DNA of 64,000 nt from Francisellaceae bacterium (GCA_018703155.1 JABJGS010000039.1:1-64000), one strand, 5' to 3'. Counted from the stretch's first letter, positions 47,189 to 57,434 are shown. Notes: a model not told the origin generated them from the sequence alone. Numbers and translations are program-made.

Positions 47189-47547
47189 AGAACTCAACAT
47201 CTATACGTTGATATATTTAAGCACCTTAGCCTTCACATGACTATAGTCCATATGATAACAACAGGTTCAATTTTGTTCTTAAAAGATTATTTGAGATTTA
47301 GATAACATTTTCTGACTCATAAATTAATTGTTGAATTATTAATTTTCAAATTTTACTCCAAAATATTATTTAAATAACTTTTTATTATATCTTGGAAGTG
47401 TGTGATTTTAATATATGAAATAGTTTTATTTTATAAAAATTTCCATATCTTACAGAGTAACTAACATCAATGTACAATGACATGTTTTTTATGCAATGAT
47501 ATGCTTCACACACATCTTAGACAATAAAAATACTTGGAGGTTGGTTG
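47189..47547. other. Gene-free stretch upstream of the first large paralogue
   Basis: Very AT-rich; carries the conserved direct-repeat motif at about 47470-47503 just before the next gene. No gene seen. Confidence 0.4.
47470..47503 (+). promoter_or_regulatory. Conserved direct repeat upstream of paralogue 1
   Basis: ACAATGACATG then GCAATGATATG, 19 bases apart, about 45 bases before the ATG at 47548. The same arrangement occurs before paralogue 2 at 49591-49623 and the whole block is nearly identical there. The spacing suits a dimeric activator binding a direct repeat near the -35 region. It may simply have been copied with the gene. Confidence 0.5.
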
Positions 47548-49056
47548 ATGGTGGGATATACAACATTGAGTATTGGTGAAAATGAGAGCACCGAGAATAT
47601 TGCTGTCAGGGTGGAGTTAGTAGATAGTTTTAGTGATTTCTATAATAAATATAATGGAGAAAATGAATCTTCTTTGAAGGATATTTATTGGGAGTTTTTA
47701 TGCCAATGGTATCGAAGAGACTCTGTAATCAATCGCCGTTTTTTGCTCAACCAAACAACTACAGGAAAAGAAGTTAAATATCGTGGTAAATTATTAAGCA
47801 AAGCAAGTGATGAGGATATCACTTGGCATCTAGCTGAAGAAATTGCAATTGCGTGTTTGGATAGAGTTAAAAAGTTAGATAGAGGAACATTGCTTAGAAA
47901 TGAAGCTTTTAAATCAGTACTATTCGCTATCGAAGCTTCAGGTGTAAATGAGCAGTTAGTCGTAAAGCTGGGTAATGATATCATTGGTTATATTAAGAGC
48001 TTGGGAGCAGAAGAGTTTAACAAACCATATGGATGTAGTCACCTTACGATACTAGATACATACTTACAGTATTTAATGGAAAATCCTAGCCAAATTAATG
48101 TTAGTTTTGTTTCTAATTTAATTCAGAGCGGCGCACGAAGCTCGGAGGGTGAGTAGCAATATCTACAGCAACTAGCAAACTCTATTATTAAAGATCCAAA
48201 ATATAAACCATTAATAAAATCTTTGAGAGATGCCAACATTGTCATAGCTATAGACATTAACAACACTGTAGTTGCTAAAGCTATTCCATGGTTAGAGTAC
48301 CAACATCAACAAAAACAATTACACATTGAAAAGGCTCTTCATGAAGTGCTCTTAGCAGTCAAAGAATCAAAAAAATTAAAAACACATATTGATGACTATA
48401 GAGTAATTTTAAGACCATCAGTAAGTCAAGAAGTAGAGTATAATCAGCAGTTAACTGTAGCTAACGAAGTAATAAATAAATTAGCTAACATGATGAGGAA
48501 ACATATTTATTTCCTAGGAGTGGAAAAATTCAACAGAACATATGGTTGTAGTGGCCTTACAATTTTGGATATATATTTAAAAGAGTTAGTGGATATGCCT
48601 GAGGTGATTAATGTTGATTTTGTTGTTAATTTAATATCTGAGGGAGCATGTTTGAAATTGCATAATGATGTGCTGCCAGAGTATTGTACTGAATTAGCTA
48701 AGAATCTTTATAATAATTCTGCATTATATGAACCATTAATAATAGCTTTGAGAGATGTAAATTTAGTAGTTGTCATTGGTGATGATAGATCTGAAACGGA
48801 AGCTATTTCTCTTCAGGAGTATAAACATAGACAGAAACGATTACTTGATGCACGTAAATTTGCAGAAGAAGATGGTAGTACGCAGCCAGACATGATAACT
48901 CATAGTTCAGTAGAAGTTGTTGACAGTAATCTTCTTCAAAAAGGTTTTTTACCTAATATTAATGGTGTGGCTGCTATCGTTTCATCACCTGTTGCAGATC
49001 GCATCGTGCAAAGTTCAAGAAGCAGGAAAAGTTGTAAAAGAAGACCTAGATTTTAG
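47548..49056 (+). pseudogene. Large hypothetical protein, paralogue 1, in-frame TAG
   Basis: A single frame of about 502 sense codons broken by TAG at 48154-48156. It aligns along its whole length with the intact paralogue at 49672-51147 (shared LNQTT, WHLAEE, FNKPYGCS, TILDTYL, QYLQQLAN, VVAKAIPW). The stop falls between GARSS and QYLQQL, where the paralogue has TDCT. GGAGG precedes ATG 47548. The sequence after the stop keeps good similarity, so the nonsense change is recent, or it is read through. Family unrecognised; repeats inside resemble degenerate ankyrin units (LTILDTYLxxLxxxP…LIxxGA). Confidence 0.75.
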
Positions 49057-49671
49057 CCATATCTTCAGTTGGAAAAAATATAGCATCTATTCTCATTAAT
49101 AATTGTAATATAGACATGATTATATTTAAGTGAATCTTTATCTATCATCGTCATAAACTCTAAACAAATAATTTAAAGTGATTCATATTCGAAAATAAAT
49201 AAGCTTCCCTTGTTTCTCTGGATATTTTCATAGGACATTTGTTGAGATTTTCTACTCCAAGCCCCTTGGCATATTGTTTCTGAATTTAAATTTTCCTATT
49301 TTGTTGATAACATAATATTTCATTAATGCTGACATTAGCGCGTGAATTAGTGTGGTTTCCAAACGTAGCATTACATGGTATGACATTGTGCAAATGACTT
49401 TGGAATGGTTGGAGCTATTTATTTTATGTTTACATACAGAAACATGTTCATTATTTTGAAAGGATATCTATAATTTAAGACAATCTATATAATAACTTTC
49501 TCTTATATGTTTCTTGATGATTCCTTACTTATAATTCAGAAAGTATTTCTATTTTTAAATTTCTTTAGTTGATGATAAAACTAAAGCTAATGTGCAATGA
49601 CATGTCTCTTATGCAATGATATGCCTCACGTGCAGTTTTAATTTAAATAATAATAAAATATTAGGGGTTGT
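49057..49671. other. Gene-free stretch between the two paralogues
   Basis: 615 bases, AT-rich, stops in all frames. Its last 85 bases repeat the promoter-proximal block found before paralogue 1, including the direct repeat. Nothing else supported. Confidence 0.4.
49591..49623 (+). promoter_or_regulatory. Conserved direct repeat upstream of paralogue 2
   Basis: TGCAATGACATG and TGCAATGATATG with a 19-base period, ending 48 bases before ATG 49672. Compared with the block before paralogue 1 only a few bases differ, although the intergenic DNA further upstream does not match. The selective conservation hints at a functional operator. Confidence 0.5.
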
Positions 49672-51147
49672 ATGGTGGTTGAGTATAAAAAACTAAGTAC
49701 CCGTGATGGTAGTGTTGCTGTCAGAGTGGAATTAGTTGACAGCTTAACATCTTTTTATAGGAAACATCACAGCCAAGACAAACATTCTTTTAAGGATGTT
49801 TATTGGATGTTTTTATGCCAATGGTACAACTGTCAATCTGTAGTTAAACGACGTAGTTTGCTTAATCAAACTACAGCTGGTAGAGAAGTTACATATCGCG
49901 GTAAAATTCTACATGAAGCAAGTGATAATGATATTATGTGGCATCTAGCTGAAGAAGTTGCAATTGCATATTTAGGTAAAACTAAAGAATTAGATAGGGA
50001 AGTTCAACTTAGAAGCGAAATTTTTCGATGGGTGCTATTAGCTATAAGAGCTTCATCAGAAAAAAATGAAGAATTAGTCATGAAGCTGGGGAGCGGTATT
50101 GTTTGTCATTTAGAAAGTTTAGGGGCAAATAAATTTAATAAACCATACGGATGTAGTAATCTAACAATACTAGATACATATTTAAAACATTTGATGAAAA
50201 CTCCTAGTGACATTAATATTAATTTTATTACCAAACTAATTAATAATGGTGCACGAAGCTCCACAGATTGCACACAATATTTACAACAACTGGCAAATAT
50301 TATTGCTAAAGACCGAAAGTATCGACCATTAGTAGAAGTTTTACGAGAAACCAATCTTGTGATAGCTATAGATATCGATGGAATTGTAGTTGCTAAGGCT
50401 ATTCCTTGGGTAGAGTACCAACGTCAGCAAAGACTGTTACATGCTGAACGAGCACATGAAGAAGTATTATTAGTTGTTCAAGCCTCAAGGAATTTGGACA
50501 AAATCATAAATAAATTTCAATCAATTAAAAGACCATCAAAAAGACTGCAACTAGAATATGATAATGAATTAGCTGCAATTAATAAGCTGATAAATCAACT
50601 ACAGAATATGATAACGGAACATATACATTTTCTGGGAGTAAAAGAATTTAATAGCTCATATGACAATAGTGGGTGTACAGTATTAGATGTATATTTAAAA
50701 GAGTTAGCCGAGATACCTGGCGCGATTCAGCATAGGTTTGTTTCAGGACTGATTACTGAGGGGGCACGTTTAAATTTTCAGGGTAATGTTCTCCCTGAAT
50801 ATTGTACGAGACTAGCAAATAGCCTTCATGATAATGCTGTATTATGTCATCCATTAATTATGGCGCTAAAGACTGCTAGCATCATCATCGTGGTCAGTAA
50901 GAACAGAACTGAAGCTATTTCATCGCAAGATTATCAGCGTAGACAGAAACGATTACTTGATGTTCGTGAAGCAGCAGTAAAAGATAGAGGATCGATGCTA
51001 GATATAGCAGATGTTTTGAATCGTTATAATGGGAAAAGGACCCTATCTAAGGTTAGTCATAGAGCTATTCCTAATGATTCTGTGCTTGTACCTGTACAAC
51101 ACCCAGGTATATTAAAGGGTTTATTTTCTCGTAAAAAAATAATCTAA
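49672..51147 (+). CDS. Large hypothetical protein, paralogue 2 (intact)
   Basis: A 491-residue protein with AGGGG five bases before its ATG. No known family is recognised. It contains two internal repeats of about 125 residues, roughly 140-265 and 311-437. Each has the blocks FN…YxxSxxTxLDxYLKxL…P, then FxxxLIxxGAR, a helix with xYLxxLANxL/YCxRLANSL, and a YQRxQxRLLxxRxA coiled segment. The LDxYLKxL…LIxxGA part resembles an ankyrin unit. No signal peptide or membrane span. The C-terminus is basic (GLFSRKKII). With its upstream motif, island location and intracellular lifestyle, it may be a host-directed effector (inference). Confidence 0.65.
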   Translation: MVVEYKKLSTRDGSVAVRVELVDSLTSFYRKHHSQDKHSFKDVYWMFLCQWYNCQSVVKRRSLLNQTTAGREVTYRGKILHEASDNDIMWHLAEEVAIAYLGKTKELDREVQLRSEIFRWVLLAIRASSEKNEELVMKLGSGIVCHLESLGANKFNKPYGCSNLTILDTYLKHLMKTPSDININFITKLINNGARSSTDCTQYLQQLANIIAKDRKYRPLVEVLRETNLVIAIDIDGIVVAKAIPWVEYQRQQRLLHAERAHEEVLLVVQASRNLDKIINKFQSIKRPSKRLQLEYDNELAAINKLINQLQNMITEHIHFLGVKEFNSSYDNSGCTVLDVYLKELAEIPGAIQHRFVSGLITEGARLNFQGNVLPEYCTRLANSLHDNAVLCHPLIMALKTASIIIVVSKNRTEAISSQDYQRRQKRLLDVREAAVKDRGSMLDIADVLNRYNGKRTLSKVSHRAIPNDSVLVPVQHPGILKGLFSRKKII

Positions 51148-51243
51148 GTTTTAATGGTTATACTTATTATGATTTTATGTTATTAGATGTCTTATTTCCT
51201 TGAAAAATAATCTTGGTAGACAACTAATATAACTATATGTTAA

Positions 51244-51277
51244 ATCACACCTCTATTGAAATTATTAGAGATGTGAT
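51244..51277. terminator. Hairpin between paralogue 2 and the convergent MFS gene
   Basis: ATCACACCTCT and AGAGATGTGAT pair over 11 bases with one mismatch (G-U in the minus-strand RNA). Lies between two convergent stops, fitting a bidirectional terminator. Confidence 0.5.
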
Positions 51278-51293
51278 AATTGTAAATGTATAT

Positions 51294-52499
51294 TTATAAA
51301 TTTGATAAAAGATCAGGTTTAAGCTCTTCTTTTTGTAGTACTAGCATAGTAAAGGCTACACCACAAAGAGCTAATCCTGCTATACCTATAGCTGTATGGT
51401 AGAGTTGGCCTGTGTAAATCAGCCCTGATAGCCCAACTCCTAAACCACACAAAATAACTCTAAACCCCATGATTAATGCTGATGATGCACCTTTTAAATC
51501 TGGGAATATTTCCAATGATTTTGAAAAGATTACTCCATAGCAAAGAGCAACACCTGCTGAATAAAACATCATTGCAGAAGTAATACTATATGCAGATTCA
51601 GGGTACATTTTTGTTAGAGGTATAATTGTTACTATACCAATTAGGCATAGTGCTAATCCTAACACTATAGTTTTTTTGTCACCTAGTCGGTGTTGGACGG
51701 ATCCAGTTTTAAAGCTTGCTATAGAAAATGTTGCAACAACTAGGGACTGATGTAGGGCATATCCACCAAAGGTCATACCTAAGTGATCTATATATAGAAA
51801 AGACGCTGTGCCTACATAGGCCATATATGCTGAGCATAAAATACTTGGAGCTAAACAATGGATCATGAAGTTATAATTTTTTAGTAAAGATAAATAATCA
51901 GTAAATATTGCTTTTTTGGAGAAAGGCTTTGGAGATAAATTAGTTTCTGGCAAAAATCCACCAATAGTTACAAAAGAGATAAAACTCAACATTGCAATTA
52001 ATCCATAAGTGGCACGCCAGCCTTTAGTTTCACAAATGAAAGCGCCAATAGCTGGAGCTATTGCCATAACGCCAGTAATTACAGCATTCATAATGCCTAT
52101 AAATTTGATGGCGTCAGTACCTTTATAGGTATCCGCAACTATAGCAAAAGAAACTACCCAAACTGCACTGGCACCTAAACCCTGAATAAATCTGCTGATT
52201 AATAACATATTGAAATTATTAGTGAAGGTACATGCTAATGAACCAATACAAAATAAGAAGAAACCTATAGTCATCATTTTCTTTCGACCAAAACTATCCG
52301 ATAGTGGTCCAAAAAATAAGCAGGCCAGGCAAAATCCTAAGAAATTAATGCTTAATGTGCCTTGGATCTTTGCCTCGGAAGTTTCAAAGAATGTAGCCAT
52401 TTCTGGAAATCCAGGAACAGAGACATCTATCTCCATACAACTTGAAACAAGGGAAAATAATAGTATATACGGCAAAAGCCTTAAAGATTTGGAGTTCAT
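51294..52499 (-). CDS. Bcr/CflA-type MFS drug exporter
   Basis: A 401-residue, twelve-segment MFS carrier, with GAGG six bases before ATG 52499. The loop 2-3 motif is GPLSDSFGRKKMM. SSCMEIDVSVPGFPEMATFF in helix 1 and RFIQGLGASAVWVVSFAIVAD in helix 4 are typical of the Bcr/CflA group. Probable drug or metabolite exporter; substrate unknown. Neighbours an APH(6)-like kinase on the same strand, so an antibiotic-defence role is possible. Confidence 0.85.
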   Translation of the reverse strand: MNSKSLRLLPYILLFSLVSSCMEIDVSVPGFPEMATFFETSEAKIQGTLSINFLGFCLACLFFGPLSDSFGRKKMMTIGFFLFCIGSLACTFTNNFNMLLISRFIQGLGASAVWVVSFAIVADTYKGTDAIKFIGIMNAVITGVMAIAPAIGAFICETKGWRATYGLIAMLSFISFVTIGGFLPETNLSPKPFSKKAIFTDYLSLLKNYNFMIHCLAPSILCSAYMAYVGTASFLYIDHLGMTFGGYALHQSLVVATFSIASFKTGSVQHRLGDKKTIVLGLALCLIGIVTIIPLTKMYPESAYSITSAMMFYSAGVALCYGVIFSKSLEIFPDLKGASSALIMGFRVILCGLGVGLSGLIYTGQLYHTAIGIAGLALCGVAFTMLVLQKEELKPDLLSNL

Positions 52500-52735
52500 A
52501 CACGCCTCACGGTTGCATCAAGGAAAAAAATACTGCTGTCTGCTAAATTATCAGATTGTTATTTTCATCGGCCCTGACCCCTGGACGGGTACTCCATGTT
52601 AATTTGATAGTACCGCGCAGTATATCAGTGATATATACTAATGCAAGGAAAAATCATTATTTTTCACAAATAGAGATATAGATAGCTGTGTGATTGTGCT
52701 TCAATGGCTGATGAGATAAAGGTTAATAGAAACAG

Positions 52736-53623
52736 TTAGTGATACATAGAATTTAGTTGGGTTGCAATATGGCTCATACCTTGAGAGTCATCATTATTTA
52801 TATCGCTAAACCATAATGCTGATAGTACAGTTTGAACAAAAGACCAAGCCAAGATCCTATCTGTATCATAGCCAAGAAATTCATTGAATATTGATACTCT
52901 ATTATATAATTTTTGTTTAAGATGGTTATCTGTAAAAATCTCTGGAATAGGATTTCGCATAAATGCCCCAATTTCATATACCGGATCTCCAATCATACCT
53001 TTAGGATCGATAGCCCGCCAGTTTCCAGATAAGTCCTGCATAATATTGTTATGATGTAAATCTGCATGCAATATAACCATTTCGCTAGTGGATTTTAATA
53101 AGTCATTTTTTATGGAGCTAGCTTTATCAATCAATCTATTGCTAATACAACTATTGTTACTTACTATTTCTAGACGTTCAAGCCACGAGGATATATTTTT
53201 AAATTCTATGTTACTACTATCTGTTGGTTGATATAAATCTCTTATAACATCACAACATGTTTTCGTGGTGAATTCAGGATCACTACTTTCAAAGTTTGAT
53301 AATAATTTGGGCTCTAGTTGTTCGAGTAACATAGCATTATATTGTGTATTGTTGCTTAATAGTTTACAGCAACCCTGACCATTATATTTTTCTAAAGCTT
53401 TTACTTCACTAGAGACTTCATCAGTGTCTACACCAATTTTAACAATACTATGAGCATTAGTTGGGGCTACAAAGTTACAGGATAATTCTTGAAATGGGGC
53501 CAAAATTTTTAAATTCCATATGGATTCAAGTTGTAATATAGTGTTGGGTAAATCATTAATCCATTTTTTACCTTTTGAACCAAAGAGGTTCACAATTTTT
53601 ATCTGAAATTTATTTGCAAGCAT
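52736..53623 (-). CDS. APH(6)-like aminoglycoside/hydroxyurea kinase family protein
   Basis: A 295-residue kinase-like protein of the family that includes streptomycin 6-phosphotransferases. The catalytic loop is ILHADLHHNNIM and the metal-binding motif is AIDPKGMIGDPVYEIGAFMRNP, an APH(6)-type signature. ATG 53623 has AGGAT just upstream; a TTG eight codons earlier is less likely. It may inactivate streptomycin-like drugs, or may phosphorylate an unrelated metabolite; environmental members often lack resistance activity. Between two Bcr/CflA-type exporter loci. Confidence 0.85.
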   Translation of the reverse strand: MLANKFQIKIVNLFGSKGKKWINDLPNTILQLESIWNLKILAPFQELSCNFVAPTNAHSIVKIGVDTDEVSSEVKALEKYNGQGCCKLLSNNTQYNAMLLEQLEPKLLSNFESSDPEFTTKTCCDVIRDLYQPTDSSNIEFKNISSWLERLEIVSNNSCISNRLIDKASSIKNDLLKSTSEMVILHADLHHNNIMQDLSGNWRAIDPKGMIGDPVYEIGAFMRNPIPEIFTDNHLKQKLYNRVSIFNEFLGYDTDRILAWSFVQTVLSALWFSDINNDDSQGMSHIATQLNSMYH

Positions 53624-53862
53624 TAGATATCCTAGATTGTATATCAAGAGCTTGATTTTAAAGCTTATCCAAAATTAAAGCTATATAAAACTTTAGTTTG
53701 TTAACTATGGCTTGTGGCTACTTATAAATATTGATTAAGATATGCACATCACAATTTAAGTCTGTTAATTAACCTTCATAGCGGCTCGAGACAATCTGGT
53801 ATAAAATATTAAAAGACTATTTCACTTAGATTAATTGTTATATTATCAAGGGGAATAGGTGC

Positions 53863-54276
53863 ATGGTGATTAGATCTATTGAAACTATGGATGAAAATGA
53901 AGATGATACCTCAATTATTCATTCTGAATTATATTAGTTTAACCAGAAATATTTAGGTGATAAAACAATTTTTACAACGGTGTATGAAAAAAATGATGAT
54001 AATATTGTTGGTGGAATTTTAACGTATTCAATAGATATTGAGATGTTGTTAGATACACTCTGGGTGTTGAAAAATTATCGTAATCAGGGTGTTGGTAAAA
54101 ACTTAGTTAAAAGTATAGAAAAAACTGCTTGTTATAAATAAATTAAAACTATTCATAGCGACACGTATGCTTTTCAAGTTAAAGACTTTTATACAAAACT
54201 TGGATATTTGATTTACGGTAGAGTCGAAGGTTACCTTGCTGGAACGTCAAGAATTTTTTTAAAGAAAAATTTATAG
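53863..54276 (+). pseudogene. GNAT acetyltransferase with two in-frame stops
   Basis: A continuous frame from ATG 53863 to TAG 54274-54276 is interrupted by TAG at 53935-53937 and TAA at 54139-54141. The translation shows the GNAT core: LDTLWVLKNYRNQGVGKNLVKSIE (acetyl-CoA loop RxQGxG) and DFYTKLGYLIYGRVEGY. At 137 codons it is the normal size. Two nonsense changes make it a clear pseudogene. Acceptor substrate unknown; small GNATs of this type often acetylate drugs or amines. Confidence 0.85.
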
Positions 54277-54289
54277 CTGGAGTTATTTG

Positions 54290-54595
54290 ATGGATTATAT
54301 AAAAGATGCTTCTAAGTCTAATCATATTACAGGCCAACACACATTAGAGAGAGTTTGCTATTTAAAGGTAGAGGAAAGTGAGAGCGTAAATCAGTTGCGT
54401 GAATCTGCAAAACTAGAGGTAATGCAAGCTACAGAGTGTACTTCATCATCAAAAATATACAGACCGCGTGCTACAATTTTAAGTGGAAGTATTGGATATG
54501 TCATAAACGATCAGAAGTCTCCTAAACTTTATTATGATCCGATGGGAGGAGATCGCCCTATAGTAAGAAGTAGTGTAAAAATAAAGATTTTATAG
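54290..54595 (+). CDS. Hypothetical protein (101 aa)
   Basis: Unrecognised small protein from ATG 54290 (MDYIKDASKSNHI), ending SSVKIKIL. It starts 13 bases after the GNAT pseudogene with no strong ribosome site (GGAG about 14 bases upstream). No membrane or signal segment. Contains SGSIGYVINDQKSPKLYYDPMGGDRP, which does not match a family I know. It might be a remnant. Confidence 0.45.
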   Translation: MDYIKDASKSNHITGQHTLERVCYLKVEESESVNQLRESAKLEVMQATECTSSSKIYRPRATILSGSIGYVINDQKSPKLYYDPMGGDRPIVRSSVKIKIL

Positions 54596-54665
54596 TTTGT
54601 GAAATTAAACTAATTATGAAATGTTAATTAATTTTGCCAAACAAATATTTCCTGGCTAATAAGTA

Positions 54666-55895
54666 TTAACTAGTAATTATTTTTGTAGGCGTTTCGTTTA
54701 AATTATGTTTTACAAAATGATTACAGCAAAATGCTAATATTCCAGCAATACTAACAATACATGCTACAACTACTATTTCATTGTCAGCATAATTAAGAGC
54801 TATTATACCTGAGGTAAATACTGCCGCTAAACTTGATATAATCTTAGTTACAGCAAAACGAATCCCCATAGGGACACATTCTGGACATGCTTATAAAGCT
54901 AGTCTACGTAAGGGGGCGAAAACTATACCTACACCAAGAGCAAAAATCATTAATGGTCCCATCAGTGCAAACAAGTCATTTGGAAATATGTATACTAGCA
55001 ACATGGTAAGGAGACTAGCAATTAGAGAAAGTCGTAAACCATATTTTAAGAAATCATCAAACCTCACATTTTCTGCATTAAGTTTTACTATATTTAACTC
55101 TATAATGAAACACCCAAAAACTGCTAATTGACAAAAACCGTAATAAGCCTCGCTATGTTTTAATTGTTCAATGATCATAAATGGACCAGATGTTATCCAT
55201 GCTATTAAACTTGCAAACAACAGTACATTAGATAATGTGTAACTTAGGAATGCTTTTGTTGTTAATAGAATACAACAATTCTGAAAGAGTATAGGAATAT
55301 TAATAGGAGTTTTTTCTCGTTCTGGTCGGGCATATAGAAAAAAAGTAAAACAAGAGCTACACTAGAGGTTATTGCGATGAGAATAAATAGAGTTTTCCAT
55401 TCGACAAAATTTAATAAAATGCCGCCAATAAGAGGACCAAATGCTGGGGATGAAACTGTAATTCCAGCCATTAACGACATTATTTTCACGGACTCTATAC
55501 GAGTATAAATTTCATTAATTGCAGCATATCCAGCAATAGAGATGGCACATATAGAAGCACCTTGTAAAAATATGAAAACAAGAAATGTATGATAATCACT
55601 AGTTGCTGCGCATCCTAGTGATGCTAGAACATATAACACACCACTAGAGAACATTATTGGTCTACCCCATATCGATCAGAAAGAGGACCCATAAACATAA
55701 AGAGAGCAGCTGTTCCTAAAAACCATAAGGTAATGCTAAGTTGTCCAAGGCTGTTAGTAGTATTAAAATATTTAACAATATCTGGTAGTGCAGGGAGGTA
55801 CATGTCATTGGATAGATATGATGAAGTTTCATATACGACGAATATGTAGGGAAATAACAATAGAGTTTTTGCTGAATTTTTTCTATTGTAGACAT
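54666..55895 (-). pseudogene. Bcr/CflA-type MFS exporter, multiply broken
   Basis: Four frame fragments rebuild one MFS transporter of about 405 residues. The head (YLSNDMYLPALPDIVKYFN, GPLSDRYG) breaks at a G-run near 55665, where losing one G would shift from GGRPIMFSSG. A second shift is at an A-run near 55313, after MPDQNEK. An in-frame TAA follows RRLAL near 54890, and the start region near 55858 also needs a shift from ATG 55895. Frameshifts at homopolymers plus a stop show real decay. Confidence 0.85.
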
Positions 55896-56411
55896 AAGCT
55901 TAACTATCGATATGAAATATATTTCAGTATAGTATTGGTTAAAGTTGACCTACAACTTAAGGTTGCTATTACAAACGCAATAATAATACTACTGTTTTAA
56001 GCGCAGAGCATTTTAAAGTAAATAGATAATAGGTTTTTTAAGGTGGTTATATATTTCAAATTAAACTTTATAACTTTAATGTTTTTGTAGAGCAATGATT
56101 TCCCCCTTTATTAATGTACTGTATCTCTTAAGGAGAATAAAATGAGTTTGCTCTCATCTTATCAGCAGTATTACCGTTCTTAGAATATGTTTCGCTATGA
56201 ATATTACTTGGATCAATAATTAAGTAGTTTATGAATAATAGATGGAAAATTATTTATTTAAGTTATACTTGCACCTATATTAGTTATTTTAATTAATTTT
56301 AGTGATGACTATTAATCATAGTAATCACTGGGGGTATGTAGTAATCTGGGAAACATATGTAAAATACACTAAACAAAGTTGCATAACATAATTATAACTG
56401 GAGTATTACAA
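55896..56411. other. Gene-free stretch with a tiny ribosome-site-linked frame
   Basis: Mostly featureless AT-rich DNA. At 56142 an ATG follows a near-perfect TAAGGAG and encodes only 13 codons (MSLLSSYQQYYRS) before TAG; the same frame continues 12 codons further to TAA. It is either a leader peptide or the head of a lost gene. Confidence 0.4.
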
Positions 56412-57374
56412 ATGCTAAGATCTAGAACATCAAGGCCCAAAAAAGAGCGTCCTATAGATTCAGGTGGTGCAAGATCATCAGGATATAGATTATCAGGTGG
56501 TGGCGCAGGTGGAGCTGCATCAAGAGAATACAGAGAAGAGCATCTTGCAGAAGTTGGCAAAAAGTTATTGCAAAAATTTTATGGAGAAGACTCTTTTCCT
56601 CCAGTTATAACTCATGAAAAATCAGGTTATCCTTTATTTATGGTGACAAAAGCCTTGGTTTTTTTGATCAAAAGAGATGTTGATCATAGAATGATCGATG
56701 AAAAAAACAAGTTATTGTCGATTGATAATTTAAGATTTTTACCAAAAGGCTTAGGTGCAGATAGTAGTAGCACTTTTAGAGTAATCGCTAATTTATACAA
56801 AACTGTATCGGAGCTTCCAAGCTTAACATCTATGGATTTATCTATGATAAGGGGTTTATGTGAAATCCCTGGTTTAATTAAGTTGTTAGAATGTTATAAG
56901 CAAATTTCGTTATTACCAATGGAGCATTTTTCAGGCATTATTGGAACTATACGAAAGGAAGTGTTAGCAAATATCCTTGATACTGTGGTCAGATTAACTA
57001 CACCAGATGATATGTCATTAATGCCTCCACCATTCCCTCCTCAGTTAAGAAGAAGCGCCAGAACATATGGAGATACTGAGCCAAGATTAAGAGTTATCCG
57101 TGAAGCATTTATCAGTGTTTTAAATTTCAAAGATGCACGTATGACAAGGGAAGAATCTTCAATATTAGAAAATTTTTTAATAGAAGAACCAATACTTAAA
57201 TGCGCTGAAAGTAGCTGCTGTTTTCAAGATAAAGTATCTGCTGACATGGAGTTGGAAATGATGGCTTCAACACAACGTCATTATTTGCAAACAGCTATGG
57301 GTCATAGAGAAGAAGCAGATCCTAGTAGCACAGCAAGAGCTGAATGTAACTCTGTTAGAAGAGTAAGAGTATAA
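56412..57374 (+). CDS. Hypothetical protein (320 aa)
   Basis: Unrecognised soluble protein. ATG 56412 has TGGAG nine bases upstream; a TTG 11 codons earlier is less likely. The N-terminal 45 residues are Arg/Ser/Gly-rich and probably disordered (RTSRPKKERPIDSGG, LSGGGAGGAA). The rest is helical, with a Pro-rich linker (MPPPFPPQLRRSART) near 215-230 and a C-terminal RRVRV. No catalytic motif or membrane segment. Last gene of the island before carA. Disordered basic head plus helical body would suit a host-directed protein, but this is inference. Confidence 0.6.
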   Translation: MLRSRTSRPKKERPIDSGGARSSGYRLSGGGAGGAASREYREEHLAEVGKKLLQKFYGEDSFPPVITHEKSGYPLFMVTKALVFLIKRDVDHRMIDEKNKLLSIDNLRFLPKGLGADSSSTFRVIANLYKTVSELPSLTSMDLSMIRGLCEIPGLIKLLECYKQISLLPMEHFSGIIGTIRKEVLANILDTVVRLTTPDDMSLMPPPFPPQLRRSARTYGDTEPRLRVIREAFISVLNFKDARMTREESSILENFLIEEPILKCAESSCCFQDKVSADMELEMMASTQRHYLQTAMGHREEADPSSTARAECNSVRRVRV

Positions 57375-57395
57375 TCAATCTGAAATGATGAGAAG

Positions 57396-57434
57396 CATGC
57401 TTAATCTCGTTACGTGAGTGGCGAGGCTAGCATG
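57396..57434. repeat. 39-base element, copy B
   Basis: Begins CATGCTTAATCTCGTTA and ends AGCATG. CATGCT pairs with AGCATG and CTCG with CGAG, giving a two-step hairpin. Gapless relative of copy A at 40920-40958. Its GCTTAATCTCGTTA also occurs inside the tmRNA gene (minus strand, about 29071-29084). Confidence 0.5.

Noticed and set aside
17863-54141. Reassignment of TAA/TAG to a sense codon, since all in-frame interruptions are TAA or TAG
   Set aside because: Many intact genes end in TAA or TAG at the expected place (for example carB with TAA, dnaK and rlmE with TAG), and other losses are frameshifts, so ordinary decay explains it.
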